From positions 1-6,827 of the forward strand of contig CAKZOY010000489.1 of NCBI GenBank assembly GCA_937138275.1: a stretch of DNA of 6,827 nucleotides, read 5' to 3'. Of the stretch, positions 1-6,556 are shown piece after piece. Source of the stretch: an uncultured Chloroflexota bacterium (lineage in GTDB: Bacteria; Chloroflexota; Anaerolineae; B4-G1; DUEL01). The position numbers and the translations under genes were made by a program. Each line of letters begins with the position of its first letter. The stretch's first letter is position 1. The notes under the pieces were generated by a model. The model did no database searches. It was not told the origin of the DNA and saw nothing but the letters and a program-made list of their open reading frames with translations.

Positions 1-84
1 GACAAAGTAGTACAGCGCGATGACGCCGCAGGCAGCGTAAAATATCCAGGCGATACCGGCCAGCCAGCCCAGGATGACTTTCAT
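1..84 (-). CDS. Start of a small hydrophobic protein (partial, runs off the window)
   Basis: Only the first 28 codons are present. The ATG (84-82) overlaps the stop codon of the purine nucleoside phosphorylase gene as ATGA, the same junction used one gene upstream, which supports a real, translationally coupled start. The visible residues begin MKVILGWLAGIAW and continue almost entirely hydrophobic with aromatic residues (W, F, Y), so they form a single transmembrane helix or an uncleaved signal anchor. No family can be named from 28 residues. No strong Shine-Dalgarno sequence lies just upstream; initiation probably depends on ribosomes finishing the preceding gene. Confidence 0.55.
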   Translation of the reverse strand, partial: MKVILGWLAGIAWIFYAACGVIALYYFV

Positions 85-923
85 AATTGCCGCAGGACTC
101 CCCGGATGATCGCTTCCAGGCGCGGGGCAAGGACACGCCCGGCTGCCAGAACTTCCTCATGAGACGGCCCAGGCCCCTCCCCTTCCAGAATGGCCACATT
201 GCTGATACCGGAAAGCCCCAGCACTCGCATCCCGCCGTGGCGCGCTACGGTCACTTCGGGGACGGTGGACATCCCGACGGCATCCGCGCCGATCATGCGC
301 AGAAAGCGGATATCGGCGGGGGTTTCAAAACTGGGCCCGGCCAGGCAGATGTAAACTCCTTCCCGCACCGGAATGTTCACCTCCATCGCCACCCAGCGGG
401 CCAGCGCGCGCAGTTCCCGATCATACGCGGCCGACATATCGGGGAACCGCGGGCCGAAGCGATCCAGATTGGGCCCTCGCAGCGGGCTCAGACCGGCCAT
501 CCCGATCAGGTTGATATGGTCGCGGATGATCATCACATCTCCGGGATGAAAGGCGGGATTCAGTCCCCCGGCGGCGTTGGTGACGATCAGGATTTCCGCC
601 CCCATCATCTGCATTACCCGCACCGGCAGGGTGACCTGGGCCATAGAGTAGCCCTCGTAGTAATGCGCCCGACCCTGCATCACCATCACGGGCTGTCCCT
701 CCAGATGGCCCACTACCAGCCGTCCCATATGCCCTTCCACGGTGGAATGGGGAAAATGGGGAATTTCCGGATACGGGATCACCGCTTCCGCCTGCACTAC
801 CTCGGCGACGGCGCTCAGCCCGGACCCCAGGATGATGCCGACCCTGGGGGAAAGGGAGAAACGGCGGCGCAGTGCGTCCGTTGCGGATTGAATGATTTCA
901 TTGGTGAGAAATTCTTCCTTCAT
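81..923 (-). CDS. punA: Purine nucleoside phosphorylase, trimeric (class II) type
   Basis: A 280-residue cytosolic enzyme of purine salvage that should split inosine/guanosine and their deoxy forms with phosphate into base and (deoxy)ribose-1-phosphate. Its length fits the trimeric PNP family. Visible family landmarks are GSGL (33-36) for phosphate binding, HSTVEGH (59-65), GRAHYYEGY (84-92) with the phosphate-site Arg85 and His87, NAAGG (116-120), FETPADIR (199-206) with base-binding Glu200, VGMSTVPE (216-223) with Met218, and Ser241-Asn242. These line up nearly one-for-one with human PNP residues Arg84, His86, Asn115, Glu201, Met219 and Asn243. An Asn rather than Asp at position 242 argues for a 6-oxopurine PNP rather than a methylthioadenosine phosphorylase. 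The start overlaps the stop of the bPH/SHOCT gene (ATGA, 923-920) and the stop overlaps the next gene, so it sits mid-operon. The symbol follows common usage for this type; substrate preference is inferred. Confidence 0.95.
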   Translation of the reverse strand: MKEEFLTNEIIQSATDALRRRFSLSPRVGIILGSGLSAVAEVVQAEAVIPYPEIPHFPHSTVEGHMGRLVVGHLEGQPVMVMQGRAHYYEGYSMAQVTLPVRVMQMMGAEILIVTNAAGGLNPAFHPGDVMIIRDHINLIGMAGLSPLRGPNLDRFGPRFPDMSAAYDRELRALARWVAMEVNIPVREGVYICLAGPSFETPADIRFLRMIGADAVGMSTVPEVTVARHGGMRVLGLSGISNVAILEGEGPGPSHEEVLAAGRVLAPRLEAIIRGVLRQL

Positions 924-1534
924 CGCAACCGTTCCAGCAATTCCTTTTTCTCCCGCTCAAACTCTTCCGGAGTGATGACCCCCCGCTGACGCAGTTCGTC
1001 CAGACGAGCCAGCAGACCGGGGATGTCCTCCGGCCGGGCCTCCGGAGGCCTACCGGCCGAATGCCCGGCCTTCTGGTCCATCATCGTGGTCTTGAACCGG
1101 ATGGGGTGGGCGATGCGGCGGAACAGGTTGACCCCGATATCGGCGCCGGTGATGATCCGCACGTCCCCATAATCCAGCAGTCGCCCCAGCGCGCTCTGCT
1201 CCATCACCACATCGTTGACCTTCTCCAGGGAGGAATCGGAGACATGCTTTTTGTAGACCCCTTTGACCTCCATCACCCGTCGGTTCGTGACGATGTACTG
1301 CTCATTTCGCCAGACGATAAAGCGGACCAGGAAATGGCCTAGGGGAATGAGAAGCAGAATAAGTCCCAGGAGGGGAAGGGGCGGAGCGAAAAGGGTACCC
1401 GCTACGGAAAACGCAATGATGACAATGGCGATTCCCAGGTCTACCAGGATGGTGGGCAGAAGAGATATCCAGTGTTGTCGGGTGACGAAGACGATCTTTT
1501 CTTCGCGGGCCAGCAGCCGATCCACGTAGCCCAT
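920..1534 (-). CDS. Membrane protein with bacterial PH domain and C-terminal SHOCT domain
   Basis: This 204-residue protein has a short charged N-terminus, two closely spaced hydrophobic helices (about residues 22-48 and 53-75), a bacterial PH-like (bPH_2, formerly DUF304, YdbS-like) domain at about 76-150, and a short linker rich in Pro, Gly and Glu. It ends in a SHOCT-like helical hairpin at about 171-203. The bPH signature is YIVTNRRVMEVKG (80-92), then LEKVNDVVMEQSALGRLL (103-120) and YGDVRI (122-127). The SHOCT end reads LLARLDELRQRGVITPEEFE, the usual short-oligomerisation pattern. The ATG is preceded by AAGGAG (1545-1540) with a 5-base spacer, which fixes the start. Family knowledge suggests membrane-anchored, cytoplasm-facing scaffolding; no enzymatic role is visible and the partner is unknown. 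A perfect 16-bp hairpin lies just upstream of the ribosome binding site. The stop overlaps the PNP start by ATGA. Confidence 0.87.
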   Translation of the reverse strand: MGYVDRLLAREEKIVFVTRQHWISLLPTILVDLGIAIVIIAFSVAGTLFAPPLPLLGLILLLIPLGHFLVRFIVWRNEQYIVTNRRVMEVKGVYKKHVSDSSLEKVNDVVMEQSALGRLLDYGDVRIITGADIGVNLFRRIAHPIRFKTTMMDQKAGHSAGRPPEARPEDIPGLLARLDELRQRGVITPEEFEREKKELLERLR

Positions 1535-1559
1535 GACATCTCCTTATCTGCTGATGGGG

Positions 1560-1596
1560 AATTTGCGGCGGACAGTTCCACTGTCCGCCGCAAATT
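1560..1596. repeat. Perfect 16-bp inverted repeat (hairpin) upstream of the bPH/SHOCT gene
   Basis: AATTTGCGGCGGACAG (1560-1575) and its exact reverse complement (1581-1596) flank a 5-base loop TTCCA. The hairpin lies in the 126-base gap between the SCP2 stop (1661) and the bPH/SHOCT start (1534), 14 bases before that gene's ribosome binding site. The base of the stem is A/T and the core is G/C. Neither strand has a proper T-tract after the stem, so a classical intrinsic terminator is unlikely. It could be an mRNA-stabilising or processing hairpin, a partial attenuator, or a member of a dispersed palindromic repeat family. Confidence 0.8.
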
Positions 1597-1660
1597 GGCC
1601 TGACGGGGAGGGGATGGGGTGTTGGGTGTCCTCAAATGTTCCCGTCCCCGCTCCGGGGCA

Positions 1661-1981
1661 TCAGGTCAGGATACTCTGGAGGCGCATCGCCAGGCTCATA
1701 TCGCCTGTCACGCGAATTTTGCCCTGCATAAAAGCGCTGACGGGGTTCAACTGACCGTTGGCCATCGCGACGAAGTCGGAGGCATTCATAGAGAGGGTCA
1801 CATTGGGCGGGCTGGTCTGCCCCTCCTCCACATTGACTTTCCCTTCGGCAATGGTCAGGGTCCACTTGCCGCCGCCCTCGCCGGAGAGGTCAAAGAGGAC
1901 AACGCCGCTCATACCCTGCAGCCGGGAGGGGTCCACACCGGTCACTCGCTGGATGACTTCCTGAACGGTTGTCACAGCCAT
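1661..1981 (-). CDS. SCP2 sterol-binding domain protein (stand-alone)
   Basis: A 106-residue soluble protein made only of an SCP2 fold, a hydrophobic pocket that binds lipids, fatty acyl chains or similar ligands. Visible features are the amphipathic N-terminal helix (VQEVIQRV), alternating strands around VVLFDLSGEGGGKWTLTI (27-44), and the family motif region NVTLSMNASDFVAMANGQLN (60-79). The PVSAFMQGKIRVTGDMSLAMRL end (80-101) is typical, with its F-x-x-G-K-I-x-V-x-G-D pattern. The open frame continues far upstream, but the start at 1981 is preferred because AGGAGG (1994-1989) sits 7 bases before this ATG, the family fold begins there, and the promoter and terminator lie upstream. It is the first gene of its transcription unit. 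The ligand cannot be told; bacterial relatives are often simply lipid-transfer-like proteins. Confidence 0.9.
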   Translation of the reverse strand: MAVTTVQEVIQRVTGVDPSRLQGMSGVVLFDLSGEGGGKWTLTIAEGKVNVEEGQTSPPNVTLSMNASDFVAMANGQLNPVSAFMQGKIRVTGDMSLAMRLQSILT

Positions 1982-1988
1982 CGCTTTT

Positions 1989-1994
1989 CCTCCT
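1989..1994 (-). promoter_or_regulatory. Ribosome binding site that fixes the SCP2 start
   Basis: AGGAGG on the minus strand, 7 bases before the ATG at 1981-1979. It rules out the longer reading of the same frame, which would run back through the promoter and into livF. Confidence 0.8.
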
Positions 1995-2027
1995 GAGAAT
2001 GGGGATGGATTGAGGATATCCGATAAG

Positions 2028-2055
2028 AGTATACCCCGATTTTGCCAGATGTCAA
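2028..2055 (-). promoter_or_regulatory. Sigma-70-type promoter of the SCP2-bPH-PNP unit
   Basis: On the minus strand there is a perfect -35 box TTGACA (2055-2050), a 16-base spacer (2049-2034) and a -10 box TATACT (2033-2028), one base from consensus TATAAT. The start of transcription should fall near 2020-2022, giving a leader of about 40 bases to the SCP2 ATG. The first two bases of the -35 box are also the end of the T-tract of the preceding terminator. There is no extended -10 TG. No operator palindrome is obvious, so expression looks constitutive or controlled elsewhere. Confidence 0.8.
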
Positions 2056-2093
2056 AACAAAAGCGCCGGGATCGGCAAGATACCCGGCACTTT
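2054..2093 (-). terminator. Intrinsic terminator of the liv operon
   Basis: Read on the minus strand, AAAGTGCCGGG (2093-2083) pairs with CCCGGCGCTTT (2070-2060) as an 11-bp stem containing one G-U pair. The stem can be extended inside by ATC/GAT around a bulged base, leaving a small TTGCC loop. It runs directly into TTTTGTTTTG (2062-2053), a good T-tract. It lies 45 bases after the livF stop codon and ends that operon immediately before the SCP2 promoter. Confidence 0.88.
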
Positions 2094-2138
2094 CTGCGGC
2101 TTGTGCGCTGCGACCTGCGACTTGCGCCTTGGGACCTG
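2094..2138 (-). repeat. Degenerate 7-base tandem repeat (consensus CARGTCG) between livF and its terminator
   Basis: Read on the minus strand from 2138 down, the 45 bases divide in exact 7-base register: CAGGTCC, CAAGGCG, CAAGTCG, CAGGTCG, CAGCGCA, CAAGCCG and a final CAG. Every unit begins with CA, and five of the six begin CAR followed by a G at position 4. The tract fills precisely the space from the base after the livF stop codon (2139) to the first base of the terminator stem (2093). It has no reading-frame role because it is downstream of the stop. Function unknown; copy number is small enough that chance cannot be fully excluded. Confidence 0.65.
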
Positions 2139-2852
<714 letters not shown>

Positions 2853-2863
2853 CGTTCTCCTCC

Positions 2864-3679
2864 CTAACGAATCGCCTGGCGGCCCAGGTACGCTTCAATC
2901 ACCTGAGGATCGTTGCGGACCTCTTCCGGCTTGCCCCGGGCGATGATTTCACCGAAGTCCATCACCGTGATCCACTCGCAGATGTTCATCACCAGCCGCA
3001 TCCGGTGCTCCACCAGGAAGATGGTCAACTGGAAGCGATCCCGAATAAAGTGGATCAGTTCCATCAACTGGTCAATCTCCTGGGGGTTCATCCCGGCTGC
3101 CGGTTCATCCAGCAGGAGCAGACGGGGCTCGGTCGCCAGCGCACGGGCGATTTCCAGCCGCCGTTGGAGCCCGTAGGGGAGACTGCCCGCGATGTCGTTC
3201 TGCCGGTCCTCCAGCCCGAAGATCGCCAGCAGTTCCTGGCTGCGTTCTACGAGGATTTTCTCCCGCTCCCGGAAGCGCCGGGATTGCAGGACGGAGTCCA
3301 GCAGGCCATAGCCGGCATGGGGATGGAAGGCGATGAGCACGTTATCCAGCACCGTCAGGTTGGCGAAGAGGCGGATGTTCTGGAACGTGCGGGCGATGCC
3401 CATCTGGATGATCTCGTGGGAAGGCAGCCCCACCAGTGCGGCGCCGTTGTAGCGAATGTCCCCGGCCGTCGGTCGGTACACACCGGTGATCAGGTTGAAG
3501 ACGGTGGTTTTCCCGGCCCCGTTGGGCCCGATGAGGCCGACCAGTTCTCCCTCCTTGATGGTGACGGAGAAGTCATGCACTGCGCGAAGGCTGTCAAAAT
3601 AATGGGTCAGTCCCTCAATTTCCAGCACGACAGGCTGGGCCCCTACCTCCGGACCGAGATTCTCCGGTCGCCCTTTCAT
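2864..3679 (-). CDS. livG: Branched-chain amino acid type ABC transporter ATP-binding protein LivG
   Basis: A 271-residue cytoplasmic ATPase, partner of LivF. It shows Walker A GPNGAGKTT (51-59), Q-loop RTFQNIRLF (97-105) with Gln100, the LivG-style signature LPYGLQRRLEIARAL (167-181), Walker B LLLLDEP (187-193) with Asp191 and Glu192, and switch His225 in FLVEHRMRLVM. It ends with the family-typical PQVIEAYLG (258-266). The signature reads LPYGLQR instead of LSGGQ, which is normal for LivG. About 17 hydrophilic residues precede the first beta strand, a modest N-terminal extension. The ATG overlaps the livM stop (ATGA, 3679-3676), with GGAGG (3694-3690) 10 bases upstream inside livM, so translation is coupled. 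The extension could mean a slightly later true start, but the overlap and ribosome binding site favour this one. Confidence 0.97.
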   Translation of the reverse strand: MKGRPENLGPEVGAQPVVLEIEGLTHYFDSLRAVHDFSVTIKEGELVGLIGPNGAGKTTVFNLITGVYRPTAGDIRYNGAALVGLPSHEIIQMGIARTFQNIRLFANLTVLDNVLIAFHPHAGYGLLDSVLQSRRFREREKILVERSQELLAIFGLEDRQNDIAGSLPYGLQRRLEIARALATEPRLLLLDEPAAGMNPQEIDQLMELIHFIRDRFQLTIFLVEHRMRLVMNICEWITVMDFGEIIARGKPEEVRNDPQVIEAYLGRQAIR

Positions 3680-4950
3680 GATGCCACCCCCTCCGCGGGA
3701 CGGGGTTCGGTTACGGGCTCCGCAGCCGTTTTTGTCGCCCGCAGCGGAGGCAGCGGCCGCCGCAGGAACGCAATCTCATACTTGCCCATCAGCCCCTGAG
3801 GACGCAGGAGCATCATCCCCAGCAGGACCAGCGGATAGATGACAAAGCGCCAGGCCTCAAAGCCCTCCGGTAGATACAACCGCAGGATACCTTCCAGCAG
3901 GATGATCCAGAAGAACCCGGTAATGATCGTGCCGGTCATACTGCCTAAACCCCCGAACACAATGATAATTAACGGGTTAAAGGACGGCAGGAAACCGAAC
4001 ATTGTAGGATGGAGGAAGGCTAAGTCATGAGCGCGGATCCCCCCGGCCAATCCGGCAAAGACGCTCCCGATCACAAAGGCCAGGATTTTGCTGGACGCCG
4101 TATCTATCCCCATCAGTTCGGCCGCCCGCTCGTCTTCCCGTATGGAGAGAAGGGCCCGACCAGTAGAGGAATGAAGGATATTACGCATCACCAGGACGAC
4201 GGCCATAAAACTGACGAAGACCCATGGCCATATCGTCCACTTGGGAATGCCCACCATCCCGCGCGCCCCCTTCATCTCCGGGAAGGGGAGCAGGGTGTCG
4301 GTATTATCCAGGAGCACTTTGACGATGATGGTGAACCCCAGGGTAGCGATACCCAAGTAGTCGGAGCCCAGTTCCAGGACCGGGATACCGAAGAGGTAAC
4401 TAACGATACCGGCCAAGGTCGCCCCGCCGATCAGGGCGAAGAAGAAGACAATCTGCTGGCTGACGCCCGAAGGAAGGGCGTTGAGCGCCTGGTATACCGA
4501 TCGGCCGATGACGGGATTGATGAACCGCACAGCGATGAAGAACCCCAGGACGGTTGCCAGGAAGTTGAAGAGGAACTTGGTCAGCGTGGCGACACCGTAG
4601 AAGCGGCGCAGGAACGCGCTGACGCCGACCATAAAGAGCAACGCCAGTACGCAGCCGCTGATGACCACCACCAGGGCCGAGGAATCGTTGCGCACCCAGC
4701 GATAGGTGATGTCGGCAGCAGTATAGGCGCCGATGGCGTAGAAGCCGAACTGGCCCAGGGAGAATTGACCGCTGAAGCCGTAGATAAGGTTCAGCCCCAG
4801 ACTGACCATCGTGATGGCGGCGCCCCAGAAGATAATCCCCTGCCAGTAGGGGTTGAGAAGACCCGCGCTGATCAGGACCTGGATGATGATGAAAACCAGG
4901 GCTGAACCAAGCAGAAAGGACACACCTGAGTTGCGCAATCGTTGCAACAT
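3676..4950 (-). CDS. livM: Branched-chain amino acid type ABC transporter permease LivM
   Basis: A 424-residue inner-membrane permease subunit, many-pass, pairing with LivH. The family core is SLGLNLIYGFSGQFSLGQ (50-67) followed by FGFYAIGAYTAA (68-79), then LELGSDYLGIATLGF (192-206). The cytoplasmic coupling loop STGRALLSIREDERAAELMG (262-281) contacts the ATPase. FGGLGSMTGTIITG (332-345) and LLRPQGLMGKYE (381-392) follow. The stretch between the first two motifs is about 110 residues, where I expect roughly 40; the surplus (about 115-188) holds two additional hydrophobic helices. The C-terminus adds a hydrophilic Pro/Ala/Glu tail of about 28 residues. The AAGGAGG ribosome binding site begins inside the livH stop codon, and the ATG follows 13 bases after livH, fixing the start. 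Confidence 0.95.
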   Translation of the reverse strand: MLQRLRNSGVSFLLGSALVFIIIQVLISAGLLNPYWQGIIFWGAAITMVSLGLNLIYGFSGQFSLGQFGFYAIGAYTAADITYRWVRNDSSALVVVISGCVLALLFMVGVSAFLRRFYGVATLTKFLFNFLATVLGFFIAVRFINPVIGRSVYQALNALPSGVSQQIVFFFALIGGATLAGIVSYLFGIPVLELGSDYLGIATLGFTIIVKVLLDNTDTLLPFPEMKGARGMVGIPKWTIWPWVFVSFMAVVLVMRNILHSSTGRALLSIREDERAAELMGIDTASSKILAFVIGSVFAGLAGGIRAHDLAFLHPTMFGFLPSFNPLIIIVFGGLGSMTGTIITGFFWIILLEGILRLYLPEGFEAWRFVIYPLVLLGMMLLRPQGLMGKYEIAFLRRPLPPLRATKTAAEPVTEPRPAEGVAS

Positions 4951-4963
4951 CCCTGTTTCCTCC

Positions 4964-6265
4964 TTACACCTTCTCGCCGGGTGCCTCGCCGAAGATGCCC
5001 TGCGGCCGGATCAGCAGGACAATGATCAGCAACGAGAAAGCGACCGCGTCGCGCATCGGTGTGGAGATGAAGCCCGCGCTGAGGACTTCGGTGAGCCCCA
5101 TAATCAAAGCCCCGACGAATGCGCCGGGGATGCTCCCGATGCCGCCGATGACGGCCGAGACGAAGGCTTTCAGGCCGGGGATGATGCCCATCAGATGATG
5201 GACCTGTTTGAAGGCAGTCGCATAGAGTACCCCTCCCGCTCCGGCCAGCGCGCCCGCCAGAGCGAAGGTGGCCGCGATGACCATATCCACATCAATCCCC
5301 ATAAGGCGAGAAGTCGGTTTATCGTAGGCGGAGGCCCGCATTGCTTTCCCGATGCGGGTAAAGCGGACGATATACTGGAGAAGGACCTGCAGGATGATGG
5401 AGATTATCATCACCACCAGCATAATGCTGGAGGCGGTCAGGTCCCAGCCACCGGCAATCACCCTGGGCGCCAGCCAGACCAGCGTCAGCACTACGCCGAT
5501 GAATCCGCCAAAGAGCATCCCGAATTGCAGAAACGGACTGCGCTGCCACGCCTGGGCGCGGATATTCCCTCGCTTCCCCAACCACCTTAGAACCAACCGC
5601 GCGATGAGGGCAATCACGAACATCCCCCACAATATGCCGATCCCAGGCGGGGGGATTTTATCCGCCTCCAGAACGGTGACCTCAAAGGGGCGAGGATACG
5701 TGATGTAGTTGTTCGTGAAGACGAAGGAGAGCCCTCCGAAGTACTCCAGGAAGAAGGAGACACCGATGGCCGTGATCAGGGCAGCGATCCGCGGCATCGC
5801 CCGCAGGGGGCGATAGGCAAACCGCTCCATCGTTACCCCCAGCAGGGAGCAGGTTACCATAGAGCCGATGATGACGGTGATCGTACCGATCGCCGCGCCC
5901 ACTCCGGGGTCTATCCCCGGCCATATCTGGAAGGGCCATCGGTGGAGTTCCAGGGAGGAGATGGTGAAGAAACTGACGAAAGCGCCGACCATAAAGACGT
6001 CGCCATGGGCGAAGTTGATCAGGCGCACGATTCCGTACACCATCGTATAGCCCAGGGCGATCAGCGCGTAAATGAACCCCAACTGAAAGCCGTTCAGGAT
6101 TTGCTGGAAGAGGATGCCCGGTTTCGCCAGCGCGGCACGGGAAACGGCGTAAAGGACAAAGAGGCCGGCGAGGGCGAAAATTACCTGGCTAAGGCGATTC
6201 AGCACAAGGCCGTTGCGCCTCCGGAGCATCTGCAGTTCCATTCGCCTGGCTTCTAAGACACTCAT
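4964..6265 (-). CDS. livH: Branched-chain amino acid type ABC transporter permease LivH
   Basis: A 433-residue inner-membrane permease subunit. Diagnostic LivH motifs are GFIYALIALGYTMVYGIVRL (63-82) followed by INFAHGDVFMVGAF (83-96), YRPLRAMPRIAALITAIGVS (151-170), the ATPase-coupling loop TRIGKAMRASAYDKPTSRLM (303-322), PGLKAFVSAVIGGIGSIPGA (363-382) and LLIRPQGIFGE (417-427). It is clearly longer than the usual 290-310 residues. An N-terminal extension of about 48 residues adds one helix (about 27-46), and an insertion around 205-280 adds two more (about 211-227 and 247-268). The frame is open for 25 more codons upstream, but the start at 6265 is chosen because GGAGGTG (6274-6268) stands just before it and the upstream part runs into hairpin sequence. 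It is the first of four tightly linked genes. Confidence 0.94.
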   Translation of the reverse strand: MSVLEARRMELQMLRRRNGLVLNRLSQVIFALAGLFVLYAVSRAALAKPGILFQQILNGFQLGFIYALIALGYTMVYGIVRLINFAHGDVFMVGAFVSFFTISSLELHRWPFQIWPGIDPGVGAAIGTITVIIGSMVTCSLLGVTMERFAYRPLRAMPRIAALITAIGVSFFLEYFGGLSFVFTNNYITYPRPFEVTVLEADKIPPPGIGILWGMFVIALIARLVLRWLGKRGNIRAQAWQRSPFLQFGMLFGGFIGVVLTLVWLAPRVIAGGWDLTASSIMLVVMIISIILQVLLQYIVRFTRIGKAMRASAYDKPTSRLMGIDVDMVIAATFALAGALAGAGGVLYATAFKQVHHLMGIIPGLKAFVSAVIGGIGSIPGAFVGALIMGLTEVLSAGFISTPMRDAVAFSLLIIVLLIRPQGIFGEAPGEKV

Positions 6266-6267
6266 TT

Positions 6268-6274
6268 CACCTCC
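6268..6274 (-). promoter_or_regulatory. Ribosome binding site that fixes the livH start
   Basis: GGAGGTG on the minus strand; its GGAGG core ends 4 bases before the ATG at 6265-6263, a short but workable spacing. The two upstream in-frame ATG codons have no comparable sequence before them. Confidence 0.7.
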
Positions 6275-6308
6275 ACCGGTGAGGTTTTGTACGCATTCAG
6301 CCAATGGA

Positions 6309-6342
6309 TTTTGCATTGAGCGGCATGCTGCCCAATACAAAA
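6309..6342 (-). repeat. Hairpin, diverged copy of the 6423-6465 palindrome
   Basis: The arms 6309-6324 and 6327-6342 pair around the palindrome GCATGC. As minus-strand RNA the stem has one mismatch (6322/6329) and two G-U pairs (6314/6337 and 6319/6332). Read on the minus strand it starts ATTTTTGTATTGGGC and aligns over about 37 bases with ATTTTTGGATTGGGC of the second hairpin, roughly four bases in five identical. Its right arm can instead form the 6331-6350 hairpin. It ends 35 bases from the livH ribosome binding site. Confidence 0.65.
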
Positions 6343-6350
6343 ATATTGGG
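6331..6350. repeat. Small hairpin that competes with the 6309-6342 hairpin
   Basis: CCCAATA (6331-6337) and TATTGGG (6344-6350) are perfect complements around a 6-base A-rich loop (T-rich on the minus strand). The segment 6331-6337 is also part of the 6309-6342 stem, so only one of the two hairpins can form at a time. Confidence 0.6.
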
Positions 6351-6382
6351 TAACTGTTCGGCCAGAGAGAGCCCCCCCGTAT

Positions 6383-6506
6383 GGGTAGGTTTTGAGGACG
6401 GCCCTCTTCCCTGCCCGGCGATAGATTTTTGGATTAGGCGGCGAAGCCGCCCAATCCAAAAATCTTCTTTTTGCTCCCCGCGCGCTGGAAGTGGAAAAAC
6501 CTACCC
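6383..6506. repeat. 11-bp inverted repeats enclosing the 6423-6465 hairpin
   Basis: GGGTAGGTTTT (6383-6393) is perfectly complementary to AAAACCTACCC (6496-6506). The right segment is also complementary over 8 bases (CCTACCCC, 6500-6507) to GGGGTAGG at 6551-6558, so it has two possible partners. The second partner shares two bases with the foot of the 6557-6597 hairpin. Confidence 0.65.
6423..6465 (-). repeat. Long hairpin, 20-bp stem with GAA/TTC loop
   Basis: The arms 6423-6442 and 6446-6465 pair over 20 positions around a 3-base loop. The only imperfection is A6436 opposite C6452, a mismatch on the plus strand but a U-G pair in minus-strand RNA. The stem is therefore complete only in the direction the liv operon is transcribed. 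The core is GGCGGC/GCCGCC with A/T-rich feet. A diverged copy lies at 6309-6342. Confidence 0.85.
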
Positions 6507-6556
6507 CTAACAGGCTCCCCCTCGCTCCCTCCGCGGGGTTGCGCTCACGGGGGGTA

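Noticed and set aside
87..989. Long plus-strand open frame opposite the PNP gene
   Set aside because: Rich in His, Gly, Pro and Gln with no recognisable domain, and lies over a clearly functional gene; an antisense shadow caused by high GC codon use.
1646..1658. Small hairpin CCCCG-CTC-CGGGG just after the SCP2 stop
   Set aside because: Only 5 bp and no T-tract follows; too weak to call a terminator.
4027..4905. Plus-strand open frame opposite livM, very Asp/Glu/Gln/His rich
   Set aside because: Composition is the mirror of hydrophobic codons in a membrane protein gene, not a real acidic protein.
6296..6330. Possible leader peptide of about nine codons beginning at the ATG near 6326
   Set aside because: No ribosome binding site and no run of Leu, Ile or Val codons, so classical amino acid attenuation is not supported.
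6266..6340. Upstream extension of LivH to an ATG at 6340
   Set aside because: No ribosome binding site at the upstream ATGs, the extra residues overlap hairpin sequence, and a good GGAGGTG precedes the ATG at 6265.
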